Shown in pieces: positions 35,649 through 45,384 of a DNA stretch of 64,000 nucleotides (positions within the stretch are counted from its first letter, which is position 1; every line of letters begins with the position of its first letter). The notes below the pieces were generated by a model that saw only the letters and a list, made by a program, of their open reading frames with translations, did no database searches and was not told the origin of the DNA. The DNA lies in the NCBI GenBank assembly GCA_036346395.1, contig CM070603.1, positions 26,569,045-26,633,044 of the forward strand. The letters are read 5' to 3'. The DNA comes from Hsuehochloa calcarea (lineage: Eukaryota > Streptophyta > Magnoliopsida > Poales > Poaceae). Made by a program: the position numbers and the translations under genes.

Positions 35649-37552
35649 GAAATAATCTTCATGATTGGGATTAGCTGGATCATAGGTCTCGTCATCACTA
35701 TCAACATTGTCCAAATCATCAACACTATCCGAAGGAGGAATGTTGTCTTCATTGTCATTGCCTAAACGTAATCGCTCAAGCATTTGTAAGTCCTTCACAT
35801 TTCGCACCTCGTCTCCAGCGTCCTCGTCATCAACCCTTTCATTGTCTACTTCCATTCCTATCGCTTCGGTTAAGTCTATCTCAAACCTCCCTTGTAGCCC
35901 CTCTTCTTGAAAGAACTCTCCATCATATGTGTTTGGGTTGAAGTTGTAATCTTCATCGTTTGGGACAGGTAGTTTACCGTGTGGCGATACCTTGTGCACA
36001 ATAGCCCAACCCTTAAGATGCTCTTTGTCTTGGCACGCGTATGGCGTATAATAAACCTGGACGGTCCTGTTGAGCCACAATGTAGACATCTTTTCCTGGA
36101 TAGATGGAATCCTGTCGAATCTCGACTAGCCCAAGCTTAGGGGTTCGTCTCGTTACTCCAGGATGAAACCAGTGGCATTTGAATATGACAGGATTAAGAG
36201 GTTTGGAACCTTAAAATGGAAGTTCGTAGATTTCTTCAATTCTTCCATAATAGTCGAGGCCATCAGTGCCGGGCGTAAAAACTCCGCTGTTTGTGGTTTT
36301 TCGATTGGGGTGACTCGCTCGTAGCTTGTCGTGTGTGAAAACGATATCCATTCACGTCTTAACCGGTAAATGACTTGACCCTAACGACACAGCCGTTTGC
36401 AACCTGTCTCAACTCGTCACTTATAGACGCATCGGTTTGGGCCTGCAAGCTCAAGCAGGATAGATCATTATATTTTTCGAACGTACGATCAACTTGGAAT
36501 GTCGAACTAAGTACGAGCTAAATTGGACAGTACCTTCTGTTTGAACCAAGAAATGAAATCGGGGCTCCCTGGTCCCGCACCCTGTGAAAGAAGGGTATCA
36601 GTTTCCTGCGGGGTAGGATCCCTTGATTCATGCCAGGATTGACGAAGAAATTCCCTGTACCAACGAGAAACAAGGGGGTTGGACGAAGAAACAAGGAGTG
36701 ACGGCGTATTGAAACAAGTTCGTTGAAAACTTACCCAATGAACGGCTGCACCTCGACAAGGTTGGTCAACACATATAGCATGATACTGCGCCACTCTTCA
36801 TTTTTCAATTGCTTAGTGGTCGATGCACTTGCGCTTCCGAGTTGCCCTTGGAAAAGGCTGAGGTTCGATTCATTTTCGCCAGCATTGTAACGAGGGGGTG
36901 GATTATAAACGCTAGGAAGGTTCTCAGTGTAGTATTTCTCTGTGAAGTTTGACACCTCCTCCAGAATGTATGTCTCTGCAATGGAAGCCTCAATTTTGGC
37001 TTTATTTCTACATTTTTTGCGAAGAGTCTTCAGACATCTCTCGATTGGATAGCACCAACGGCACTGCACGGGCCCCCCCATACGTGCCTCATACGGGAGG
37101 TGCACAATCAAATGCTGCATCGCCAAGAAAAAGCCGGGTGGAAAGATCTTCTCCAACTTACAGAGCAACACGGTACCACTTTTCCAAGTCATCAATGACG
37201 GTCCGAGATAGCTCTTTGGCACAAAGTCGCGGAAGAAATAGCTCAACTCGCCAAAGACTTGCCGGACATGCTCGTGGACATAGCCTCGAACCATCGCCGG
37301 AAGAAGCCGCTCAATCCATATGTGGTAGTCATGACTCTTCATCCCGTTGATTCGCAGAGTGCCTAAGTTCACTCCCCTCTTCAGATTCGCTGCATACCCA
37401 TCAGGGAACATTAGCGTCTGGATCCATTCAAGTACTTCCCTCCTTTGGTCCTTTTTCAAGACGAAATCGGCCTTAGGCCTTCTCCATGTCTTGCCGCGAC
37501 TAGGAGGCTGCATCTCTTGATTTGGTCTATCGCATAACGTTGCCAGGTCCAC
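35646..37552 (-). pseudogene. 5'-truncated TNP2-type CACTA transposase (DUF4218 and DUF4216 regions)
   Basis: The minus-strand frame at 36,731-37,552 reads the DUF4218-type region of TNP2 proteins (GMKSHDYHIWIERLLPA, then PPGFFLAMQHLIVHLPYEAR). A DUF4216-type region follows at about 36,450-35,960 (DGLDYYGRIEEIYEL and, after an intron or frameshift, QVYYTPYACQDKEHLKGW), with an acidic C-terminal tail ending at 35,646. The N-terminal transposase-associated zinc-binding region and the main TNP2 catalytic domain are absent, since the right terminal repeats start at once upstream. It therefore cannot encode a working transposase. Confidence 0.75.
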
Positions 37553-37589
37553 TCTAGTCTTAGGTTGTCCTTAGACTTTCCAGGTCCAC

Positions 37590-37785
37590 ACAGCTGGCAC
37601 TCGGCAAAGATTTATTTTGCCGAGTGCCAAACGGCCGGCGCTCGGCAAAACTTGACGTCGGGCGGGAGCTGTTACCTCAGGCCGCCTTTGCCGAGTGCCA
37701 GGCACTCGGCAAAGAGTGCGTTTACCGAGTGTTATCCGAGTGCCCGATATTTGGCACTCGGCAAAGAGTTTTGCACTCGACAAAG
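37590..37785. repeat. Right subterminal repeats of the exon-5 CACTA
   Basis: About eight TTTGCCGAGTG/CACTCGGCAAA copies in both orientations directly inside the right terminal repeat, matching the left array. Confidence 0.9.
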
Positions 37786-37803
37786 AAGCTGAGTCCGGTA
37801 GTG

Positions 37804-39637
37804 ATGCCTCATCCCTGGAACGAAATGCTGCTGATACCCAAAGCCTGCAGCTTGTGGTGGGATTAGGCCAGGCCCCCCCTGACCGAAGTAAAATTGATGG
37901 GGAGCAATACTTGGTGGTAATGTGGGTGTTATAGCTCCTAGGTTGTAAGCACGAGCAAAATGTGCCTAACAAAAATGAGGTCAGCATCAAGCTTGTGCTA
38001 TGCCTCAGAGAGAGTTTTGAACACAAAATTATTGGAACATTGTAAACATCATTAACACGTAACATTTGCAAAAATGATTATTCAATGCCATAAGAACATC
38101 TAAGATCTGAGAATATATACCTCGACTTAGTAGCAGATGCAATGTTTAATATAAGCAGCAAGAAATTTATTTTTGTCATTACTCACCAACTCTATTGCAA
38201 TATTGCGTATAAGCATTATGTCATCGCTCATCAATTGTTTTATCTGATCCCTTGTTAATTTATGCAGAGAAAAGGTGACAAGATTAAAGCATTAGGTCAT
38301 CCTCAAGGACCGATAGCAATGTCAAAGCCACACAGTTCACTAAATTGTAAAAGTGACTCGGTCAGAGCTAACGAAGTGACTAGCTATCAGCAAAAACCAC
38401 CTATCCTACAAAAACCAGATCACTTACAAAAGAATCGTTAACACTTACCATTAGCATCGCTCTTCTTTCCTCCTTGCGTTGAGCTAAAGCAACATACAAT
38501 GATTTTCTGCCAACAATCCTCCCATTCATTCCATTAATCTGCTGCCACATATTTTTTATAAAAGAAATTTGAATAATCAGAACTATGCAATTGGAAGCAA
38601 AGGGCACCATCGCAACATATGAATCGAAAGAATGTTTCTTTAACTTACAGCATTGTGGGCAGCTTCAACAGTAGTAAATGACACAAATCCTGAACCCTTG
38701 CTCCTTCCTTGTGAATCAAGCATGACCTAAAGAAATGTCATCAGGATGAATAACAATACTAGGCATATTAGATTGAATTGTTCTTTTCTGTTAGTCCTTA
38801 AATGAAGAGAACCAACAGTAGCAGATTAGCAGTAAGCATATATACAGAGAGCGAAGTACCTTGCATGACCCTATCTCACCAAAGCCTTCAAACAACATCC
38901 TAAGATGCCCATCATTAATACTGTCATCCAAATTCTTCAAGTACAGATTGAGCCCTTGAAGCTTCTCGAGTTTCCCATTTCTCTCAAGCTCAAATTTTGC
39001 TTTCAACTCAGCTAGTCTTTCTGCTCTTTTCTGAGCTTTTCCAACATACAAGACCATATCGTTTATTGACTTCTCATTGAGATTTTCAACCGCTGCTGCA
39101 GCACATTCTGGTTTCTCATAGTTAACAAACCCGAAACACCTAGATTTGCCATCAGCATCTCTCATAACTTTAGCACCAGTAATTTCACCAAACGGTGCAA
39201 ACTCATGACGCAGGTCATCGTCAGTAAACTCTTTAGGCAAGTTCTTTACGTACACATTTGTAAATTTGCTAGCTCCAGGAATGCGCTCCCTCTCCTGGCG
39301 GCGCATGAAGAGACCAACGAACATCCTTTTGTCATTGGCCAACATGCCATTGAGGCCGTTGATGGCATCCTTAGCAGACTCCTCACTTTCAAACCGTACA
39401 AAACCATATCCTTTCGATTGGCCATTGAAATCAGTAGCCACCTTGCACGAAAGGATCGATGGTGCCAAAGGAGGAAAACATATCGTACAGGCTTTTGTTG
39501 TCAATGTTCGGCTCAAGATTTTTTATAAACACGTTAGCACGTCTACTCTTCCGCAGGGTTGGATCCCTGTTTGAGAACATAACCCTGATGGACTTCCCAT
39601 TGACGGGCAAAATTCAAAGCTTCCAATGCACGGTGGG
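37804..39637 (-). pseudogene. PABP: PABP exons 2 to first part of 5: RRM1 end, RRM2, RRM3, RRM4 and linker
   Basis: Exon 2 (38,860-39,637) covers the end of RRM1, RRM2 (NVFIKNLEPNID; GYGFVRFE), RRM3 (NVYVKNLPKEF; CFGFVNYE) and the start of RRM4 (NLYLKNLDDS). Exons 3 and 4 (38,649-38,726 and 38,449-38,538) complete RRM4 (GSGFVSF; LYVALAQRKEERRA). Exon 5 starts at 37,965 with the linker (AHFARAYNLG, later FGYQQHFVPGMRH) and runs into the CACTA end at 37,803. Two breaks are visible in exon 2. At about 39,609 'GCCCGTCAATGG' lacks two bases relative to the Ala-Pro-Val-Asn-Gly frame. At about 39,451-39,454 an extra four bases (ATCGATCC for ATCC) shift the frame in RRM2. Confidence 0.88.
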
Positions 39638-39673
39638 CTGCAAGCAATCACAATACCACCAAGTTATAACAAC

Positions 39674-39943
39674 CATGGAAAACTATATCGGTATGGAAAT
39701 TTTATCGGATTCCACCGATAGAACCGGTAACAGCCGGATATTTCGGCAAAGTTGCAGACGAAAATTTTGAATCAAAATTGATTTTTTTTTCAGATGTAAA
39801 GATAAAATTTATCTAATTTTTGAATTGAAATTAAATTTTAGATGAAAATTAGATAAATCCATTTTTTTGCCTGATGCGAAAATTTATCGAACTCCACCAA
39901 TAACACGGTTATCGGCGAAATTTCGGTGATATACTTTTCCATG
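39674..39943. mobile_element. hAT-like short element (270 bp) in PABP intron 1
   Basis: The terminal inverted repeats CATGGAAAACTATAT and ATATACTTTTCCATG are flanked by ATAACAAC (39,666-39,673) and ACAACAAC (39,944-39,951), an 8-bp duplication with one mismatch. The interior has TATCGG/CCGATA words and no coding capacity. It lies about 36 bp from the exon 2 acceptor and may press on the branch-point region. Confidence 0.65.
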
Positions 39944-40091
39944 ACAACAACTAATTACAATGTCAATCTCAAAATGCAGCGAGGCAAGCGAGCATGCATT
40001 TTTATTTTACAAAAAGGCGTGCATGATTTTTTTTTATCAGTGCGTTTAACATCAATCAAATAAAATAGTACAAAAGTATATCTTATCTTTA

Positions 40092-41131
40092 TCTTAAATA
40101 CTATAATTCTGAGTTTATCCCTCCCACTCCCACACCAAACCGCCGCCTCTCTTCTCTTCCCTTCCCACCCCACACCAAACCGCTCTGCCCTCCTCTCCCT
40201 GGTCGCCACCAACTCCCAGAGCCGCCGCGGCCGGCGCCCGCCCTCCGCTCGGTGCCAGTGCCACTCTGCTCCACCCCTACCTCCTTAAGCCGCCGTCGAC
40301 TCCACACAGGGCTGCCCCCGCCTCTTCCCCTCCTGCTTCTGCGTCACGATGCACCGCCCGATGTCCGCTGTGTGGGGGCACCGTTCTGTCCTCGCCTTCC
40401 TTCTTGTCGCCCCTCAGCACCGACGACTCACAGAAGTTATCATCTTGTCTTTTCGTGCGGCCCGCCTCCCTTCGTCGTCAGCTTCTTATCCGGTAGTCCC
40501 CTCCCCCATGGGTTGGCCAGCTGACAAGCTCCCCCGTCACCACCAACCGGCCTGATTCCCCCCAACTAGAGGTCTATCTCCCACCCCACGTCTTAAATAC
40601 TATAATTCTGAGTTTACCCCTCCCACTCCCACACCAAACCTCCGCCTCGCTTCTCTTCCCTTCCCACCCCACACCAAACCGCTCCACCCTCCTCTCCTTG
40701 GTCGCCGCCAACTACCAGAGCCGCCGCGGCCGGCGCCTGCCCTCCTCTCGGTGCCAGTGCCGCTCTGCTCCACCCCTACCTCCTTTAGCCGACGTCGACT
40801 CCACACAGGGCCGCCCCCGCCTCTTCCCCTCCTGCTTCTCCGTCACGATGCACCGCCCGATGTCCGCTGTGTGGGGGCACCGTTCCGTCCTTGCCTTCCT
40901 TCTTGTCGCCTCCCCCAGCACCGATGACTCACGGAGGTTATCATCTTGTCTTTTCGTGCGTCCCGCCTCCCTTCGTCGTCGGCTTCTTATCCGGTAGTCC
41001 CCTCCCCCATGGGTTGGCTAGCCGACAAGCTCTCCCGTCACCACCAACCGGCCCGATTCCCCCAACTAGAGGTCTATCTCCCAACCCACGCCAAACCGCT
41101 CCGTCCTCCTCTCCCCAGTCGCCGCCAACTT
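40092..41131. repeat. 499-bp tandem duplication with a third partial copy
   Basis: The unit starting TCTTAAATACTATAATTCTG at 40,092 recurs at 40,591 with about 95% visible agreement. A third copy of its middle part (ACCCACGCCAAACCGCTCCG...) appears at about 41,083-41,131. The unit is C-rich and gives Pro/Arg/Ser-rich frames in several phases, none with a domain. It lies in PABP intron 1. Confidence 0.85.
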
Positions 41132-42188
41132 TGGTTGGGAGGACAGCTGCCCGCGCGGTTAGGGCACCTTCCTCTAGGCCGACGACAGCGTCTACGTCGG
41201 CTACTGGATGCGCGACAGCCCCACCGGCATATACATGGGTTGTGGAAAATGGCCCTTTCATTTCTGTAATGGTGTATATACATGGGTTGTGTCACTGTAG
41301 TTGAAATTGATGTGGGGACAGTATGCATAGAAATGTTATGGCTCAATGAATGCAAGTGCTAACAGGGTATAATAAATGGTGTTGATTTTGAGTCAATTCC
41401 TCATCCTTTGGGATATACAATTTCATCAATTTTTGCTCTGTTCAATTGTAGACGGTTGAAATCTTGTGAATTCACTCTTCTATCAATGAAATCCAGTGCT
41501 GTATTTTATCAAAGAAATGGCTTGTATCACTGTGGTATTAGTCTTTGATTTCATAAAGTGATCTTTGCATAGATTTGAGCAAAATTATCATCAAAGATCT
41601 TTTATGTAAACTGATAAATTTCTGGATATTAACTATTTATGGTACATGTAATGAAAAGAGGCTGAGTAGTAAAAGTGGGGATTTTTTCTCCTTTTGATAT
41701 GGCAAGAACGGTAAAGGTAGGTTGAGAACCAAAGATTGAGATCAGCCTGACATGTTTTCAAATTCTAATGCTATACTATTCAGTCATAATATAACTGGGT
41801 TAAACATTAACACAATTTAGCATTTGTGGTATTATTTATTTAAGATCCGTTGTAACGCACGGACACCCTACTAATTAATTGACGAAAACCGAGATATATT
41901 ATCCCACAGAATTCCGCTCTGTTATACAGCTAGCCTATCTCTTAACTTGCTGCATGCTTGGAGTCTTGGACAATGGACACAAGCTAAAAAAATCGGTAAG
42001 CTTACACACAAGAGAAACAGGGACATGAAGCGATCATGCAGTGTGTAATAACTAGTACAAAATAGCACGTTTCAACACCATGGCGCGCTATCTGCATAAA
42101 ACTCTGAACAAAGCTAACGCACATGCCAAACTTTCTTCCGTTCAAGTTTTGCCTGATCGCTACACACACCTAAGCCCGAATAGCCTCT
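41132..42188. other. Intron 1 DNA, no gene supported
   Basis: AT-rich mostly. A short frame near 41,180-41,250 reads DDSVYVGYWMRDSPTG after a stop; I do not recognise it. Near 41,846-41,873 lies GATCCGTTGTAACGCACGGA, a word common at the ends of an abundant grass repeat, but no partner end was found. Confidence 0.4.
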
Positions 42189-44759
42189 CCACTTGCAACA
42201 TCCTGTTTTTGCAATTAAGGTTTCAAAATCAAATTTTGGATTTCAGTTTTCAAAATCAAATTGTGGCAGAGAATCATTTGGGGCAAAAAGGAATCAAATC
42301 CAGCAAAACCAATCTCAGTGGGTTTGCTTACATCGGTTCGCGTGCCGCCGCCCTCTTTCCCCAATCGCTGCACTTGCTCCTTCCCCTTCTGCCGCCGGCC
42401 GAAGACCCGTCCCTTCTCCCGCGCGCACGCCTCCACCCGCGCCTGCTCTCCTCTCCTATCCACTCGATGGCGTCGTCCCGTCACATCGCCCGCCCGGTCG
42501 CGTCACCGCCCTCCGCGCCAACAAGCTTCCTCCCCCCCTCTGCCACCCCTGCCTTTGCCCGGTCACCTCCGACCGCCTCGGACCATGCGCCTGCTCCCTC
42601 TCGTCCTCCTCCTCGCCCGACGGCTATAAGAAGCCGGGCCGCCCTCCCTTCCTCCCCCTTCCACTCCACCGCCCTCTCCCGAGCCTCGGCTTTGCCGCCT
42701 CGGTGCCTCCCCTCCGCCGCCTCGTTGAGCTGCCGAGCCGCCATCGCCCCATCGCTTCCTCCGCCTTCGCCTCGGTTTCGCCTCCTCCACCAGCGGCTTC
42801 GCCTTCGTCTTCCGCTCCGGTTCCCCTCCCACCTCCGGTCGCCGCCCGCTCCCGGCCGCTCCCTTCCTCCGCCGCCTTGCCGCCGCCGTGCGCCCCGCTC
42901 CTCCCCCGCCCGCTCCCTCTCCCTCTCTCTCTCGCGAGCGCGGAGAAAACAACCGACAGGTGGGCCCCACTCACAAGCAGTCGCTGACAGTGGGCCCCAC
43001 CGCATCGCTCAAGGACCCGTGGACCGGCGTGCGCGTGGACTCGGTCCACGAGCACAGTGCCCGTGGACCGAGTACAATGCTGCCACGTGTCAGCACGAGA
43101 AAAATCCAGTTTTTGTGATTTAGTTTTTATTTGAAAAATCTGTTAAAAAGCTTCAAAAATTCGTATCTTTTTCTTTATAACTCCAAAAATTATGAAACCA
43201 GTTTCTAAAATTTTCTAAAATCAAGATCTTGCTAATGGCACTGATCTTGTTTATTTTGGAGTTCATTTATTATGAGTTTGGTATTTATTTGCTCTCTTTG
43301 CTGTTGTGTCTTTTTCCGGTACTTTCGTCCGATTAGGGTTCGAAGACGTCGGAGACCTCAACTTCGATCAAGCTCAAGAATACCAAAACCCCGCTGCCTT
43401 TAACCAAGGCGAGTCAATGTTTTGATCATTTTGAGCCTATATTTTATGCAAATTATATTTATTTAAAATATCAAAGTTGCATGCTTTAATTCTGTAATCA
43501 AATGTATGTTAAAGCTTAAGGTAGTTAAACACCCATTTGATGATTTATTAAGTATTATCCATCCTTTCATAAATTGAACCCCTCATTCCATGTGACCCTA
43601 GTAATTATATGGTAAATACTAGTTCATGTTGTACTTAAGCAACATGCCAGTCTTGCTTAAATACCGGGACAATAAATGTCCTGCTCATCATCTTTAAATC
43701 ATGAAAATAGTTTTGGGCAGTCATTGGATGTAAATGACTGGTGTGTTGTGTTAATTGGTTTCCCTCCTCAAAACCCTAATAACTTGTCATATCGCTTTGG
43801 CGGATGGTATGATGAATGGGATGTTGATGGGTGCTAATGTAGCCCAGGGAACGTGGTTAACATTGGAATGAACCGCCCAGATAACCTTAAGGACTTAATC
43901 TTGTCATGACCTCCTGTGTAAAACAAGTACAACCGCAAGTCTGCAAATTACAACTTGGCTTAGTAAAATTATTGAACCCTGAAAGCCATCCCACAACTGG
44001 TGTTTAGAAGTGTGCAAGCGGCAGGACGTATGCTGTCTTGAGAGGGACACCGGGGAGGGTGAAGTTGCCCGCTGCGCTAGTCGTTGTGGCTAGGGCCATC
44101 TGCGTTAGTCGTTGGGGTAAACATCTCGCACAACTTATGGAATTGGCCATAGGGGTGAGATGACGGAAGGGGCAAGGTAGTTTGAAACGTTACTGTGACG
44201 ATCGCTCAACTACATGACTAAGGAATCATGTGGGGTAACGAGTATGATTATCTCTTGTGGGTACAAAGGTACAACATCCGCAGAGTCTAAACTGTTAAAT
44301 GACCCGCCTACGGTCAAAGGCGGACATGGGAACTTAACCTGAGTTAGTTCTATTTCAAAAACCTTTGTGGGTGGTATGAAAATGTGGTGGGCTCATCTAG
44401 CCCTTGTTTTGGATTTTTCCTAGGTAGCCTTACTCAGTGTTGATAATCGGTGGATGTAGCCGTTATCAAAATTAAGCATGAGGTGGAGGTAACCTCTATT
44501 GTTATTTAATATTGTACTTATTCTTTTTAATGAAAATGCAATTTGTTTAAAATGCTAAGTCATAAGAATTTGTATTTATGATAATTGAAAATATTGCTTT
44601 AGCAAATAAAAGAACCTGAGCCATCCTTGTTAAGCCTTGCATGTATACTATTACATACTGTGTGTTAGCTCGCGAGCACGGTAGTAGTGCTCACTCGCCA
44701 CTACTACGTAACACGCCATCACGCACGGTTCGAATCGTCATCACGCGGTTTCCAACCGC

Positions 44760-45165
44760 CTATATTTATACGTCTGGATAACAAGTAGCTACCACGCACG
44801 GTTCAAAACCGTCTGTGATAACACTTATCACGCAGCGGTTTTTAACTTAAACCGCTCGTGATAGTGATGATCACGACGGTTTAAGTTAAAACCGCTCGTG
44901 ATAATCATTTATCACGCACGGTTTTAAAGAAACCGCTCGTGATATGTCTAGTATCACGCACGGTTTTCTTTAAAAACCGCTCGTGATAATCACTTATCAC
45001 AAAGTGTTTTAAAGAAACCGCTCATGATATGTTTAGTATCACGACGGTTTCTTTAAAATCGTCAGAAGAAGGCTATTACCACGCAGCGGTTTTATGTTGA
45101 AACCGCTCGTGGTAATAGTTTTCACTGCACGGTTTCAACATAAACCGTCTGTGGTACCGAGCGAC
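44760..45165. repeat. Left subterminal hairpin array of the large CACTA
   Basis: About nine tandem units of the form ATCACGCACGGTT, a short AT-rich loop with TTAAAGAAA, AAGTTAAA or ATGTTGAAA, then AACCG..CGTGAT. Each unit is an imperfect palindrome. The CACGCACGG half appears as CACGCAGCGG, CACTGCACGG or CACGACGG, and the other half as CCGCTCGTGAT or CCGTCTGTG. Confidence 0.9.
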
Positions 45166-45384
45166 CCTAGCTACATTGTTTGTCGTTTTTGGCCACCTCG
45201 AGAATTGCTAGCCATGCCCTCCAAAACAAGCATGTACAAAAAAGATACATCGCAGAGAATCAATTGTTGACAACTCAAATTTACCATTACTCAAAATAAA
45301 TTAATAAAGATCGAATTTGTTGAAGTATTTTTGCTATAGTTGTACAATTGGATTACAATTAAATCAATTGTTTGCGTGAATCTG

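Larger units (their letters stand above)
32583..37803 (-). mobile_element. CACTA transposon (5,221 bp) inserted in PABP exon 5
   Basis: The ends are CACTACTGGATTCCGGCTC (32,583) and GAGTCCGGTAGTG (ending 37,803), inverted copies with few mismatches. Exact 3-bp duplications ATG lie at 32,580-32,582 and 37,804-37,806. Both subterminal regions are packed with TTTGCCGAGTG/CACTCGGCAAA words, the pattern of Doppia-like grass CACTA elements. The minus-strand genes inside are a 5'-truncated TNP2-type transposase and a TNP1/Transposase_24-like gene, so the element is probably non-autonomous. It lies in the same sense as PABP. Confidence 0.93.

Noticed and set aside
42080..43123. 347-residue open frame and partners on both strands
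   Set aside because: Low-complexity Pro/Ser/Arg translation of the GC-rich block of a solo LTR; all frames open for composition reasons.
44760..45165. CRISPR-like regular repeats
   Set aside because: The units are imperfect palindromes with variable loops in a CACTA subterminal region of a plant genome; no spacers or cas genes.
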